Part shown: positions 7,483 through 17,311 of the stretch, piece after piece
Layout: each line of letters opens with the position of its first letter
Numbering within the stretch: position 1 is the stretch's first letter
Source of the DNA: Leptofilum sp965223285
Lineage (GTDB): Bacteria > Chloroflexota > Anaerolineae > Promineifilales > Promineifilaceae
NCBI RefSeq assembly: GCF_965223285.1
Contig: NZ_OZ244997.1
Location: forward strand, 1,674,001 to 1,738,000
Length of the DNA: 64,000 nucleotides
Direction of reading: 5' to 3'
Position numbers and translations under genes: made by a program
The notes under the pieces: model-generated
The model's database searches: none
What the model was told of the DNA's origin: nothing
The model's input: only the letters and a program-made list of their open reading frames with translations

Positions 7483-9304
7483 ACGATTCGGCTGGCTTAT
7501 AAACAACCCACTGATGGTAAAGTGCGCCTGAATCTGGATCATATTCCATCAACTCTCCGGCAAACGAGCCGCTCAAAATAACAATCTCTGTCTCGCTGAT
7601 CGGAATAATCGGGCCAATGACGCCTGGCATTCGCAAAATACCATCTTCAATACGAATCGCATCATGCCCAAACACCTCACTCCCTACGCCGCCCGACGGC
7701 AAACGGCGGAATAATTCATACTCGCCCGCAAGTGCCTGCCACAACGCTGGAATGTTGGTAATTTCAGGGTATTTGGGACAAATTTCGTAGGCAACACCAG
7801 AAAAGTTGAGGATCATGATATCATCACTCGATTCATCTCCTGGCTGAAATTCAACCTCCATTTCACGCAACGGCCCCAGCTCAACAGGAAGCAAGAAATA
7901 TTCTTCCAATGGCAGGCGCAATAGCCAATGCTCGACTTGGAATTTGGTTTGGCTCACGGGAATCAAATTGAGTTTGATGCCCTGAAAATCCAGTTGTAGC
8001 CGGTCACCGTTTAAGGAAACAGGCAATGCCTGTCCCCAAGCGACGTATTTGCCTTCATATGCGGCCAGCAAGGGTAGGTCAATGTCGATTGGCTCTGGAG
8101 CGACATATTCTGAGGGGATGAGACCATATTTGGCCTCCATCATTTGTGCTAATAGATCGAGGGCTAAGAAAACCGAAACGCTTCCTTCAAAACTGTTTTC
8201 ATTGGCAAGCAGGACAACGCCCAATTTCCGCTCCGGGAGCAAGGCAATCAGCGACCCTACCCCCTCGGATGCGCCGCCATCATGCCAAATGAGCCGTTCG
8301 GCACCAAATACCTGCGCCGTTTTCCAGCCCAGCCCCATCGGCTGCGGGTCTTGCGGGCGCGAATATTGGTCTTCGCCCATCTGGTGGAGCGTTTCTGGCT
8401 TGATGATTTGTGTGCCATTGGCCGTCCCATCGCCCAAAATAAATTGGGCAAATGTGGTCATATCGGCCAGCGTGGCATACATATTACCCGATGCCAGCAT
8501 AACATGGTCGCCTTGTTCGATTGGGTAGTAGTCCCCTTCGACATATTCGTAGCCTACGGCAATCTCATTGTTCTGGGCGGGCAAATCGGCAGTGAGAAAG
8601 GCACTATTTTGCATGCCAACAGGCATTAACAACTCATCTTCCATGTAATAAGGAAATGGCTTGCCGCGCACGTTTTGTATAATTGCCCCCAAAACGTTGG
8701 AACCGATGTTGCTATATTTATAATGGACGCCCACGGGGAATGTCATCTGACAATTCGCCAGCGATGCGGCAAGCTCCTCCATGACGTCGCCGCCATACCA
8801 GGTTACGGCCGTACATCCATTACGCGGCAGTCCAGCGTGGTGCGCCAAAATGGCCCGGACGGTAATAGGATGGTTGTCGGGAAAGCGACTATGGATGGAG
8901 AATTCCGGCAGGTAGTCGGTGATGGGCGCGTCCAGGTCAACCAACCCCTCTTCCACCAGCCGCATCATTTCGATAGCGGTGAACACTTTAGCAATGGAGT
9001 ACATTTTGTAGAGAGTGTCGGGGGTAGCGGGAATCTCTCCTGCGATGTTGGCCAGCCCAAATGCTTCCTGCCAAATGATGGTTTGGTCGTCGATGAGGGA
9101 AACGGCCGTGCTGGGCAAATGATATTGCTTCATCAACCGTTCGATTCGATATTCGGCATATGCTATTGTGTAACTGTAGTCATCCAATGGGATGGAGTCA
9201 GGTTTGCGGGGCGGGGCTGATTGCCAGCGCCAAACTCCGCCACTTACCAACAAAATCAGTACCGCAATCCCCAAAAACCGTAGAAATTTTTTTCGCTTGC
9301 GCAT
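7481..9304 (-). CDS. beta-lactamase-type serine hydrolase (PBP4*/class C fold)
   Basis: 607 residues. An N-terminal hydrophobic helix (about residues 8-25) after RKRKK is a signal anchor, so the enzyme acts outside the membrane. The catalytic domain has SIAK (SxxK nucleophile and Lys), YSN (second motif) and a late WHDGG, the HxG-like third motif. The C-terminal 200 residues are a beta-rich extension often found on such hydrolases. Activities in the family include D-amino-acid peptidase, esterase and beta-lactamase; none can be assigned. ATG 9304 follows GGAG; an overlapping GTG at 9307 is also possible. It follows the small conserved gene by a few bases and is probably cotranscribed with it. 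Confidence 0.88.
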   Translation of the reverse strand: MRKRKKFLRFLGIAVLILLVSGGVWRWQSAPPRKPDSIPLDDYSYTIAYAEYRIERLMKQYHLPSTAVSLIDDQTIIWQEAFGLANIAGEIPATPDTLYKMYSIAKVFTAIEMMRLVEEGLVDLDAPITDYLPEFSIHSRFPDNHPITVRAILAHHAGLPRNGCTAVTWYGGDVMEELAASLANCQMTFPVGVHYKYSNIGSNVLGAIIQNVRGKPFPYYMEDELLMPVGMQNSAFLTADLPAQNNEIAVGYEYVEGDYYPIEQGDHVMLASGNMYATLADMTTFAQFILGDGTANGTQIIKPETLHQMGEDQYSRPQDPQPMGLGWKTAQVFGAERLIWHDGGASEGVGSLIALLPERKLGVVLLANENSFEGSVSVFLALDLLAQMMEAKYGLIPSEYVAPEPIDIDLPLLAAYEGKYVAWGQALPVSLNGDRLQLDFQGIKLNLIPVSQTKFQVEHWLLRLPLEEYFLLPVELGPLREMEVEFQPGDESSDDIMILNFSGVAYEICPKYPEITNIPALWQALAGEYELFRRLPSGGVGSEVFGHDAIRIEDGILRMPGVIGPIIPISETEIVILSGSFAGELMEYDPDSGALYHQWVVYKPAES

Positions 9305-9310
9305 CACATT

Positions 9311-9565
9311 TTACTCCACTGTGGTTTCTGCGCTTACAAGATTGACAGAGATCAAGGGCAGTCCCAAATCACGTATTTTTGTGAGCAAACTGTGGAGGGC
9401 GGTCTGGTCCACCACTGTGCCGGAGAGGATGGTTATGTTAGAAACGGCCGTTATCTCCATCCCCTCAAACCATACCCCCCAACGCGCATCCAATTCTCCC
9501 TTCACCTTAATTTGGTAACTGGCCGGACTAGTCAAGTTAAGATCAAAATTAGCGTTGGCTGACAT
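9311..9565 (-). CDS. small conserved hypothetical protein (84 aa)
   Basis: 84 residues, soluble. It begins with a short Asn/Ala-rich stretch, then SPASYQIKVKGELD, a tryptophan pair (RWGVWFEGM) and ends with a helix-strand unit containing KIRDLGLPLISVN. I recognise this as a small protein recurring in Chloroflexota and some Actinobacteria, often ending in that 'IRDLGLPL-SV' pattern, with no known function. ATG 9565 has GGAG six bases away; an upstream TTG would be inside the repeated element. The serine hydrolase starts just after its stop. Element copy 2 is 50 bases upstream of its start. Confidence 0.7.
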   Translation of the reverse strand: MSANANFDLNLTSPASYQIKVKGELDARWGVWFEGMEITAVSNITILSGTVVDQTALHSLLTKIRDLGLPLISVNLVSAETTVE

Positions 9566-9614
9566 ATGCTGCTCCACAATTTTCTTACATTGTGCCTGCC
9601 AAACCAGGATGGTG

Positions 9615-9636
9615 TCAGTCCCCAAAGGGGGTATTT
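9615..9636 (-). promoter_or_regulatory. repeated 22-bp CCCC-N4-GGGG element, copy 2
   Basis: In gene sense AAATACCCC, CTTT, GGGGACTGA. It lies in the gap between the MalT-like regulator stop (9711) and the 84-residue gene start (9565). It is followed in the same sense by CACC, as in copy 1. Confidence 0.6.
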
Positions 9637-9710
9637 GAGGGAGAATACGGAGGGAGTAATCAGAAAACCGGAACCTGTATCTCTTTGGGTTTCAGCTTAC
9701 TGAAAGCGGA

Positions 9711-12494
9711 TTATAAATTATTGAGAATGCCCAACTCGCGGGCACGAGCAATGGCTTCAGTTCGACTGTGGACGTTGAGCTTTTGGTAGATGTTTTTCAG
9801 GTGCTTTTTAACAGTGCTAACGGCAATTACCAATGTTTTTGCAATCCCTTTATTTGGCAGTCCGGCAGCCAATAAATGCAGCACCTCCAACTCGCGTTGG
9901 CTCAACGGCTCTACAAGTGCCTCATGTGCCGCTGCCTTAAACTGAGTGACTGGATCGCCCGTCACGTTTGCCCCAAGTTCGGCCAAAAGGCGGCTAGCGA
10001 AACCCACCGCAATGCTGCGAGCAACCGCCTGCCGTAATAAGTTACCCATCGGAGTGCCTTTGCCAATGAAAACGCGAACATATCCTTCTGGCTCGGCTAG
10101 GAGAAGGGCATGCTCTAAGAGTGCCAAAGCCTGGTCACTCCTGCCTTGCATTTGTAATAACAATGCTTGGAGGATGAGAACAGCAAGAACAGCTCCCATT
10201 GCCCCAGCTGCCTCTACAATTGGTAACAACCGCTCCAGCAAATTCCAGGCATCGCCTAACCGTCCTTGAACCATGAGAATTTCGGCCAGTGCCAGGTAGC
10301 TGTTACGGTATCCGATGCTCGGTTCAGCATAGGTATCCAACCCGCTTTCTTCTACCCAGCGGGTTGCCGCCGTCATGTCACCCTTAGCTAATCGAATCCG
10401 CGCTTCCCTTTCCCCAAAAGTGACACTGTACCAACGACCCAGGCTGTTCGCCACGTGCCTGACTTTTTGGAGCGCGTTTAAGGCCTCATCCATCCGCCCA
10501 ACGGCATAGAGCACATCAGCCAAATAAAAGTACCCTTGCACCAAGGCATCTGCTTGCCCCCATCGCTGGCATCGCTCAATCCCTTCTTGGGCATAGTGCA
10601 GAGCTGTTTCCAACTCATTCCACTCACGCAGCACGTAGCTCATCAAGGTATAGATGTATCCTGTGACCTGTAATTGCTGTCCACTCTCCTTGGTGTGCCA
10701 GTCGGCAATTTGCAACGCTTCTTCACAGGTAGCCATTGCTTTACGCAACTGCCCTTGCGCCAACTGCAATACAGCTTGTTCCCAAAGCACGTCAACCTTA
10801 AAATGTATGTTGCCTGCCATGCGGCTAATAGCAACGGCCTCGGCAAATATTTTTTCCGCCTCCGAAAAATCGCCTTGATGGCGCAGCGCACAGCCTAGTA
10901 TCAACGCAGCACAACCACGCATAGCCAAATCAGTTTTAGGCAAGTCTTCAAGAGCCTGACGGGCTAGCTTGGAAGCACAAGACATACTCCCCGTGAATGC
11001 CGTGACGTAAGCGCGAACGGCTTTGATTTGACCTTCTGTGTGTCGCAAAAAAGAAGGTTCCCAAGCAGTATGGTCAGATTCACTGGGGCTAGCCAATACG
11101 TGTTCCACATTTTGTAGTACAGGCTCAATGTCATCAAATTGGCCAGCAAATGCCAATACCCAAGCATAAGCGACACAAAGACGGGGGCGGGAGCGCATGA
11201 TCTCATTGGGCAAGGCTTCGAGCCAACGGGTCATGATCGCCAGGTCACCATGATACATAATGCTCAGGATGTTTCCGGCAACTAAATATTCAATCCTATC
11301 AACATCACCAGCTTCCAGGGCGTATCCTACCGCTTCAACAATCTGCTCCTGGCTTTCATACCACTCGCTTGCACGCCGGTGCAAAATGGGAATTTGCGCA
11401 GATTGGGTTTGCGTCAGTCGGCTACGCAGCAAGTCGGCAAAAAGATGATGGTACCGATACCAACGACGTTCGTCGTCTAGCGGGATAAGGAACAGGTTGG
11501 CTTGCTCTAACTGGGCCAATATCGTCCGCCCATTGTTTTCTCCCGTGACGGCATTGCACAATGACGCGTTTAATCGCTCTAAAATGGATGTTCTTAATAA
11601 GAAGGTGCGAATCTGCTCTGGCTGCTGGCGCAGGACTTCTTCGGTCAGGTAGTCTAAGATGTAATGATGGCTGCCGGTGAAAGAGCGGATGAATTCAGGT
11701 ACTGTTTCCGGGGCGCGTTTTTGCATGGATAGGGCGGCCATTTGCAGACCGGCGATCCAGCCCTCGGTGCGGTTTGTAAGAGAGCTAACTTCTATTTCTG
11801 AGAGTGGCAATCCTGTGGCATTGTGCAGGAAAACGGCCGTTTCTGCCACCGAAAAAGCCAAATCAGCCGACCGCAGTTCAACCAACTCGCCACGAACACG
11901 CCAACGGGGCAGGGGCAGAGGCGGATCAGTGCGACTGGCGATGATAAGCGTCATGCCGGTGGGGGGCGGTGGCAAATGCTCAATAAGAAAAGCGATGGCA
12001 TCGTGGACTTCTGGATTATCAATCAGATGATAATCATCCAGAACCAGGGCAAAAACGGCCGTTTCGGCGGCAATCTCATTAACCAGGCTAACCAAAACAG
12101 ACTCGACAGACGTTGCTTGCAGTGGCACTGTCTCCACCATTCGCAGAGCATCAATTCCCAAGACTGGCTTGATGGTTTGCAGCGCAGCAACGAAGTATGC
12201 CAAGAAACGTCCGAGATCATTATCCCTCTGATCAAGCGAGAGCCAGGCTAATTTCGGTTCGTGAGATGCCGAACGAGAAGCCTGTGACGCCACCAGAACT
12301 CCACCCCATTCCGCGATCAACGTGGTTTTACCAAAGCCGGCTGGCGCGGAGACAACAATCAGCTTCCGCGCCAGACCATCATTTAGCTGTTCGATAAGAT
12401 GGAGTCGAGGAATGAGAGCAGGTTTGGGCGGCGGAATATACAGTTTCGTCCGCAAAATTCTTGTTTTCACAAGAACATTATAACCCAACCTCAT
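9711..12494 (-). CDS. MalT-like LuxR family ATP-dependent transcriptional regulator
   Basis: 927 residues. The order is a short TKLYIPPP lead, a STAND-type NTPase with Walker A APAGFGKTT (about residues 52-60) and Walker B-like ALVLDDYHLI, a winged-helix region, a long array of TPR-like helices (about residues 400-830) and a C-terminal LuxR helix-turn-helix starting at LSQRELEVLHLL with STVKKHLKNIYQKL as the recognition part. Such proteins switch on ATP and a small inducer and activate nearby promoters. It is the last gene of an S41-GNAT-regulator unit. The same short element lies ahead of this unit and of the two downstream units, so it may control the whole island. The inducer is unknown. 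Confidence 0.93.
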   Translation of the reverse strand: MRLGYNVLVKTRILRTKLYIPPPKPALIPRLHLIEQLNDGLARKLIVVSAPAGFGKTTLIAEWGGVLVASQASRSASHEPKLAWLSLDQRDNDLGRFLAYFVAALQTIKPVLGIDALRMVETVPLQATSVESVLVSLVNEIAAETAVFALVLDDYHLIDNPEVHDAIAFLIEHLPPPPTGMTLIIASRTDPPLPLPRWRVRGELVELRSADLAFSVAETAVFLHNATGLPLSEIEVSSLTNRTEGWIAGLQMAALSMQKRAPETVPEFIRSFTGSHHYILDYLTEEVLRQQPEQIRTFLLRTSILERLNASLCNAVTGENNGRTILAQLEQANLFLIPLDDERRWYRYHHLFADLLRSRLTQTQSAQIPILHRRASEWYESQEQIVEAVGYALEAGDVDRIEYLVAGNILSIMYHGDLAIMTRWLEALPNEIMRSRPRLCVAYAWVLAFAGQFDDIEPVLQNVEHVLASPSESDHTAWEPSFLRHTEGQIKAVRAYVTAFTGSMSCASKLARQALEDLPKTDLAMRGCAALILGCALRHQGDFSEAEKIFAEAVAISRMAGNIHFKVDVLWEQAVLQLAQGQLRKAMATCEEALQIADWHTKESGQQLQVTGYIYTLMSYVLREWNELETALHYAQEGIERCQRWGQADALVQGYFYLADVLYAVGRMDEALNALQKVRHVANSLGRWYSVTFGEREARIRLAKGDMTAATRWVEESGLDTYAEPSIGYRNSYLALAEILMVQGRLGDAWNLLERLLPIVEAAGAMGAVLAVLILQALLLQMQGRSDQALALLEHALLLAEPEGYVRVFIGKGTPMGNLLRQAVARSIAVGFASRLLAELGANVTGDPVTQFKAAAHEALVEPLSQRELEVLHLLAAGLPNKGIAKTLVIAVSTVKKHLKNIYQKLNVHSRTEAIARARELGILNNL

Positions 12495-12524
12495 ATTCCA
12501 ATTAAAGAGAGTGATAACGTATTT

Positions 12525-13454
12525 TTATCCCTTTTGTTGGGCAAAAAGTTCTTCGTAGCGGTCAACGGCCGTCTGATATTCGCCCCGTGTCAGGTGAGAA
12601 TACGCCAATTGGGCCAGGTGATTCCCCTCATCGAGAGCAAATAAAAAAATTGTATAGTCGCTGTCATGTTCAAGCCCCAATTTTTCAGCCGTGCGCAATG
12701 AACCTATATTATCAGCGGCACAAGTCCAATGGATTGTACTCAACCCATGCGCGAGGCCATATTCAAGCGCAGCAGCAGCAACCACGGTTCCTAGACCGCA
12801 CCGGCGATGTTCAATATCCGTCTCGAAACCCAGATCGCCGGAACCAGAACTGATAAAATCCACTGTAGCCCAAGAGACGACCTGATCATCGTGGATGATG
12901 ATGAAGCCATAATCTTGTAGTTGTTCGTTTTGGATGGACTCCCATTTACCGAGCGTTTCTTTCAATTGGTTGGGAATTTGTAATCCCTTCTGTTGGAGTA
13001 AACTGGATTCCAGGGGGTAGGCAGCATATCCATCAGGGATATTTCCCCTCCAATCGTAAGTCAGCTCGCGACAAATATAATGCCGCCGAGCCATGGGCGC
13101 GGGCTGCCGTGGGGAGCCAACAACCACCAACTGCCCGCCCCAGTCCTCTGGGTGGCAGGTGAAGAGAAATGTTTCCACTTCCTGACCGGTAATTTTGTCT
13201 TCGAAGATAGCTTTATTGAGTGCGATATTGAATTCGCAGTTGCCTGGTTCCCCAGCGAGGAAACACCAGGCTGCTCCGCCGCCGCTTAAAAAAGTAATCA
13301 GGAGGGCTGACCGAGCAACATCGGGATTATCCACCCATATCATGCCCGGCCAGATGCCATCTAGAACGGCCGTACACATTGGCTGGAAAGTTTCCAATGA
13401 ACGGAAAAGATGCCGGATTTTTTCAGAATCTTTGTTTTTGATTGAATAGATCAT
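12525..13454 (-). CDS. GNAT acetyltransferase (GNAT_acetyltran/ZmaR-like)
   Basis: 309 residues. The N-terminal half is the less conserved domain of the family; the C-terminal half is a GNAT fold with VSWATVDFI, GFETDIEHRRCGLG (acetyl-CoA loop) and the family's HWTCAADNIGSLRTAEKLG. Relatives acetylate small molecules including antibiotics (zwittermicin resistance), but the substrate here is unknown. The last 40 residues form a helical TPR-like tail. ATG 13454 is preferred because AGGAG sits seven bases upstream; a GTG at 13469 lies inside that site. It starts 11 bases after the S41 gene and 30 bases before the regulator, consistent with an operon. Confidence 0.87.
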   Translation of the reverse strand: MIYSIKNKDSEKIRHLFRSLETFQPMCTAVLDGIWPGMIWVDNPDVARSALLITFLSGGGAAWCFLAGEPGNCEFNIALNKAIFEDKITGQEVETFLFTCHPEDWGGQLVVVGSPRQPAPMARRHYICRELTYDWRGNIPDGYAAYPLESSLLQQKGLQIPNQLKETLGKWESIQNEQLQDYGFIIIHDDQVVSWATVDFISSGSGDLGFETDIEHRRCGLGTVVAAAALEYGLAHGLSTIHWTCAADNIGSLRTAEKLGLEHDSDYTIFLFALDEGNHLAQLAYSHLTRGEYQTAVDRYEELFAQQKG

Positions 13455-13465
13455 TATGATGCTCC

Positions 13466-14482
13466 TCACTCAGAATGAACGTCTATTTTTGCAAGAGCCG
13501 CCTGTGCTTCGTCCAATAACTTTGCAAGAGGGTGGGATAATGGTTTGCCAATGCTTTCTATGATAGATCCCAACGCTAAACGGTATGCCGCTGACAATGC
13601 CTTCTCTGGAGTGATAGCAATGTCTGGGATAACGCCACGCCCTTCCCAATTGTCATTGGTGATGGGGTTAATGGCTTTGCCTAACGGGATGAACGCTTCA
13701 AAATGGGGATGCAAGCAAAAAGGCGAACCGGGATGCGCCGCACCACCCGCTGCTTCACCAATCAACGTTGCTCGTTGCCGAGTTTGTAAATTGTAGGCGA
13801 ATTCCTCTCCGGCAGAGAATGTGGTTGGGCTGGTTAATAGATAAACAGGCTTGTCACCATAACGTTGGCCGGGAACATAAGGCAATGTCCAATATTGCTG
13901 GGTAAAATCTTCATCGCGCCAGTAAAGGCTGTTGAGGTGGGTGGGTTCGCCATCAAAGAAATAGCTGCTGATGAGGGCAACCATGCCTGGATTGCCACCC
14001 CGACATTGGCGCAGGTCGATGACAAGTGCGTTGGTATGGGTAAGAAAGTTCATAGCGGAAACGGCCGTTTCCCCACTTCCCAACGACGGCCGATAAAAGT
14101 AACGAATATCCACACACCCCACATTTCCCGCCAATCTTTCAACTTTATGAATGCCATAATTCTCTAATCGGGCTTGTTCACGAAGCGCAACAATCCTCTC
14201 TTCATTTCGCAACAATGACCCTTCATCATCGGGCAACGGGTCTGGATGCCATCTGACCCATAGATGTTCATCTTGATTGACGGATTGCAAGAGCTTGGTC
14301 AATGTGTATGCAAAGTGCTTGCCATTCGTAAGATGGGCATAATCGCCATTGTCCAACTGCTTTTGCAAGCGCACACAAATTTGTTCAGCGACATCGGGAA
14401 AAACATAGTTAGCCTTTAGTTTTTCCGAAAGTTTTTGAATGACTTCTCTATGAACGGCCGTATCTATTTGTTGAACCGGCAT
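13466..14482 (-). CDS. S41 family (tail-specific protease / IRBP-like) peptidase
   Basis: 338 residues. The N-terminal helical domain contains the HLWVRW region. The catalytic core has NALVIDLRQCRGGNPG and the serine nucleophile in TTFSAGEEFAYNL, followed by LIGEAAGGAAHPG, the usual S41 order. No PDZ domain and no signal peptide are visible, so it appears cytoplasmic. ATG 14482 follows GGAGG at a spacing of eight; a longer in-frame start exists at 14497. It is the first gene of a unit with a GNAT enzyme and the MalT-like regulator, and element copy 3 lies 72 bases upstream. Confidence 0.88.
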   Translation of the reverse strand: MPVQQIDTAVHREVIQKLSEKLKANYVFPDVAEQICVRLQKQLDNGDYAHLTNGKHFAYTLTKLLQSVNQDEHLWVRWHPDPLPDDEGSLLRNEERIVALREQARLENYGIHKVERLAGNVGCVDIRYFYRPSLGSGETAVSAMNFLTHTNALVIDLRQCRGGNPGMVALISSYFFDGEPTHLNSLYWRDEDFTQQYWTLPYVPGQRYGDKPVYLLTSPTTFSAGEEFAYNLQTRQRATLIGEAAGGAAHPGSPFCLHPHFEAFIPLGKAINPITNDNWEGRGVIPDIAITPEKALSAAYRLALGSIIESIGKPLSHPLAKLLDEAQAALAKIDVHSE

Positions 14483-14553
14483 GTTACTTGCCTCCAATTT
14501 TTAGGCTGGGCTGGGTAATGCTGCTATTATCTTGCCATGTATGGGGGGAGAAG

Positions 14554-14575
14554 TCAGTCCCCAAAGGAGGTATTT
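14554..14575 (-). promoter_or_regulatory. repeated 22-bp CCCC-N4-GGGG element, copy 3
   Basis: In gene sense AAATACCTC, CTTT, GGGGACTGA; one base of the first CCCC block is T. It lies upstream of the S41-GNAT-regulator unit. A GATAAT hexamer that could serve as a -10 box follows about 22 bases downstream. Confidence 0.55.
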
Positions 14576-14620
14576 GTATAATATCGAGCTACTTTTCGAT
14601 GGTAACCTATAAACTCAAGA

Positions 14621-17239
14621 TCATTCATTTTTAATCGCGGAAATGATGTTGACCCGACTGGCCCGCACCGCCGGATACCATGCCGCCAGCAACGCCACTA
14701 AATACGCCAGGAAAAAACTGTAAATCATCGGGACTATCGGCACCTGCGACTCAATCACAAAGCCCCCAATTGAGCGCAGGCCAATGATGAACACGTCAGA
14801 CAGCACGGCACCAAAGCCTACGCCAAACACCGCCCCGATGAAGCCCATCGTCGTGGCCTCAGCCAAAATCATGCGTCTCACTTGGCGGCGGCTCATGCCC
14901 AAGCTGCGTAAGCCACCCAGTTCGCGGGTGCGCTCCAGCACATTCATCAGCATCGTGTTGATGACACCCAAAGCCGCCACTACCAGACCAATCAGCCCCA
15001 ACACGTCGAACAGGCTGAACGCCTCGGCGCTGATGGCCCGAATCTTCTCCTCGAATGACGCTTTGCCCTCCACCGCCAAATTTTGCCCCCGCCCAATCTG
15101 GTTTTCGATGATGTCGGCCACCGCCTCAAGCTCTGTGCCATCGGCGAGCGCAACGGCAAAGCTGCTCACGTCGTTGACGCCAAAGTAACGCCGCATGTCC
15201 CCCTGCGACCCGGTAACGGACGGCGTTTCCCCCGCGCCAAAATCCATCACGATGGCCACAATTTCGAAGTCGCGCCGCCCGCGCCGCGTTTCTAGCGTCA
15301 CTACATCCCCCACCGCCAGAGCAAACTTGTTGGCCACGTCCGCTCCGACGTACAGCGCATCGCCCTGGCGCAGCCGGGCCATCAGCTCCGGCAAATCTGG
15401 CCCCTCCTGAATGCGCAAATCGCGCACGGTCTCGTACGTTTCCGGATCGATGCCCACAAAGAGGGAAAATTCATCATCTCCAGCCTCGGTGAGCAGGCGG
15501 GAAGAGACGATGCGGGATGAGGTTACGGCCGTTACCTCCGGCAAAGCCAATAAGCGAGCTGCCAAATCTGGCTGCATCGGCAGGGGGGAGCGCACAAACA
15601 GATCGCCCCCCAACGCGCTATTCAACCATTGTTCAATGTCCTGCTCAAAGCTGTTGGTCAGGCCATTAATCCCCACTACCATGCTAATCCCCACCATCAG
15701 CGCCGCTACCGTCAGCGCAGTGCGCCCCCGCGCCCGGTTGATGTTGCTGCTGCCCAACCGCCCCTCATTGCCAAAGAGGAAAATGGTGAACGGCCGTATC
15801 ACCCACTCCAAGCCATTGGCCAATACCGGAATACAGAGTGTCGCCCCCAGCAGCAGCACAAAAATCATGCTGCTGCCAATGTAAAACGCCACAGATTGGC
15901 GGAAGGGCACGTAATACAGCACCAAAATCGCGGCCACTACCGTCAGCGGGCCAAACTTAAGACCCAACGTGAGCCACCTGCGTTCATCTACATTGCCCTG
16001 CACCCGCAATGCCTGCAAGGGCGAAATCCGTGCCGCCTGTAACGCCGGGATGGTCGCCGCTGCCAGCGTTACCAACACGCCCACAAAAATAGAAATCAGC
16101 ATACTTTGGGGCGTGGCCGCCACCTCGTTCACCGTTTGCCCGGCAAAATTGCCCATTGTGATGACCAGTCCACGCGCCAGCAGCAGGCCAAAACCAACCC
16201 CCAACACCGAGCCAGCCACGCCCAGCAGCAATGCCTCGGTCAGCACAATTTTGATGATTTGCCGCTGCGTGGTGCCTACGGCCCGCAACATCCCAATCTC
16301 GCGCGTGCGCTCCACCACCGTCATGGCAAAAGCGTTGTAGATGAGGAAGGAACCGACAAACAGGCTCACCACGCTAAAAAAGTTGAGACCCTGCTGGTAG
16401 CTGGCCAGGCTGTCCGTCACCAGCTCGCCGCGTGAGGCAGGCCGCTTCACCTCAAATTCCGGCCCCAGCCGCGCCGCCAACGCCTCCCGGAACGTATCCA
16501 GTTCGGCCGTGCTGCTGCTAATTTCGTCGTCAACAACCAGTTCAATTTGGTCAATGTCGCCCGCTGCCCCAAACAGTTCTTGCACCACGGGAACGGCCGT
16601 AATCCCCAACACCCCCTCGTTGCTAATGCCAATCTCCTCTTTGGCAATCAGCCCCACCACGCGCAGTTCCACCACACCGCTGGTGGGCGTGAGGATGGCA
16701 AAATCATCCCCGACTTCGATCCCTTTTTCCTCGGCGTACTCTTCTACCAGCATCATGTTATAAGCAGTTTCGTTGGGGTTGAGCAGACGGCCGTCTACCA
16801 AACTGTAGCTATGAATCCCCTCATCGGCTCCCAAATCCCGCCCCATCAGCCAGAAGTTAGTTCCCGGCACAATGTTGCCGCCTGCGCCGTACTGCTCCTC
16901 CCAGCCGTCCGCCTCATCAGCAGGAATCGTCACACCCACAATCCCCGGCGCGGCCGTCACTACACCTGGATACCGCCTCACCGTTGCCAAAACTGATTCG
17001 TCGAACCTCTCACCAGCAGCGGCCGTTTGTACCACCAAATCACTTTGCCCGGCCGCCTCGTCAAAAAAGCGGTTGATGGAACTGATTGTGCTGTTGTTGG
17101 TCGCACTGACAGCCACCATTGCCGCCACACCAACCACAATGCCTGCGGCCGTTAGCACGGTGCGCACCCAGCGCGCCCGCAAATTGCGCAGCACCATTAG
17201 CCAAGGGAGGCTCAGTTGACGTCCGAATAGTTGAAACAT
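14621..17239 (-). CDS. ABC transporter permease, duplicated FtsX/MacB type
   Basis: 872 residues. An N-terminal helix (VLTAAGIVVGVAAMVAVS) is followed by a large extracytoplasmic MacB_PCD domain and a three-helix FtsX domain near residues 275-405 (EIGMLRAVGTTQRQI loop). After two more hydrophobic segments, a second helix-periplasmic-FtsX unit ends the protein, with the matching loop ELGGLRSLGMSRRQV. The double-FtsX layout is typical of exporters and lipoprotein or peptide mechanotransmission systems. The ATPase gene lies 73 bases upstream on the same strand and would be its partner. The substrate is unknown. Confidence 0.92.
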   Translation of the reverse strand: MFQLFGRQLSLPWLMVLRNLRARWVRTVLTAAGIVVGVAAMVAVSATNNSTISSINRFFDEAAGQSDLVVQTAAAGERFDESVLATVRRYPGVVTAAPGIVGVTIPADEADGWEEQYGAGGNIVPGTNFWLMGRDLGADEGIHSYSLVDGRLLNPNETAYNMMLVEEYAEEKGIEVGDDFAILTPTSGVVELRVVGLIAKEEIGISNEGVLGITAVPVVQELFGAAGDIDQIELVVDDEISSSTAELDTFREALAARLGPEFEVKRPASRGELVTDSLASYQQGLNFFSVVSLFVGSFLIYNAFAMTVVERTREIGMLRAVGTTQRQIIKIVLTEALLLGVAGSVLGVGFGLLLARGLVITMGNFAGQTVNEVAATPQSMLISIFVGVLVTLAAATIPALQAARISPLQALRVQGNVDERRWLTLGLKFGPLTVVAAILVLYYVPFRQSVAFYIGSSMIFVLLLGATLCIPVLANGLEWVIRPFTIFLFGNEGRLGSSNINRARGRTALTVAALMVGISMVVGINGLTNSFEQDIEQWLNSALGGDLFVRSPLPMQPDLAARLLALPEVTAVTSSRIVSSRLLTEAGDDEFSLFVGIDPETYETVRDLRIQEGPDLPELMARLRQGDALYVGADVANKFALAVGDVVTLETRRGRRDFEIVAIVMDFGAGETPSVTGSQGDMRRYFGVNDVSSFAVALADGTELEAVADIIENQIGRGQNLAVEGKASFEEKIRAISAEAFSLFDVLGLIGLVVAALGVINTMLMNVLERTRELGGLRSLGMSRRQVRRMILAEATTMGFIGAVFGVGFGAVLSDVFIIGLRSIGGFVIESQVPIVPMIYSFFLAYLVALLAAWYPAVRASRVNIISAIKNE

Positions 17240-17252
17240 AATCGTGTAGGGA

Positions 17253-17311
17253 GATCGGAAATTAGAGATTGGAGATTGGCGAACATAAATCTCCAGCCTC
17301 CAATCTCCCCT
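17253..17311. repeat. GGAGATT-iterated intergenic inverted repeat
   Basis: TTAGAGATTGGAGATTGG on the left faces AAATCTCCAGCCTCCAATCT on the right, giving an imperfect hairpin between the ATPase and permease genes. Its arms are built from repeated GAGATT words. The same words recur at 22413-22445 and 48350-48432. Confidence 0.6.
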
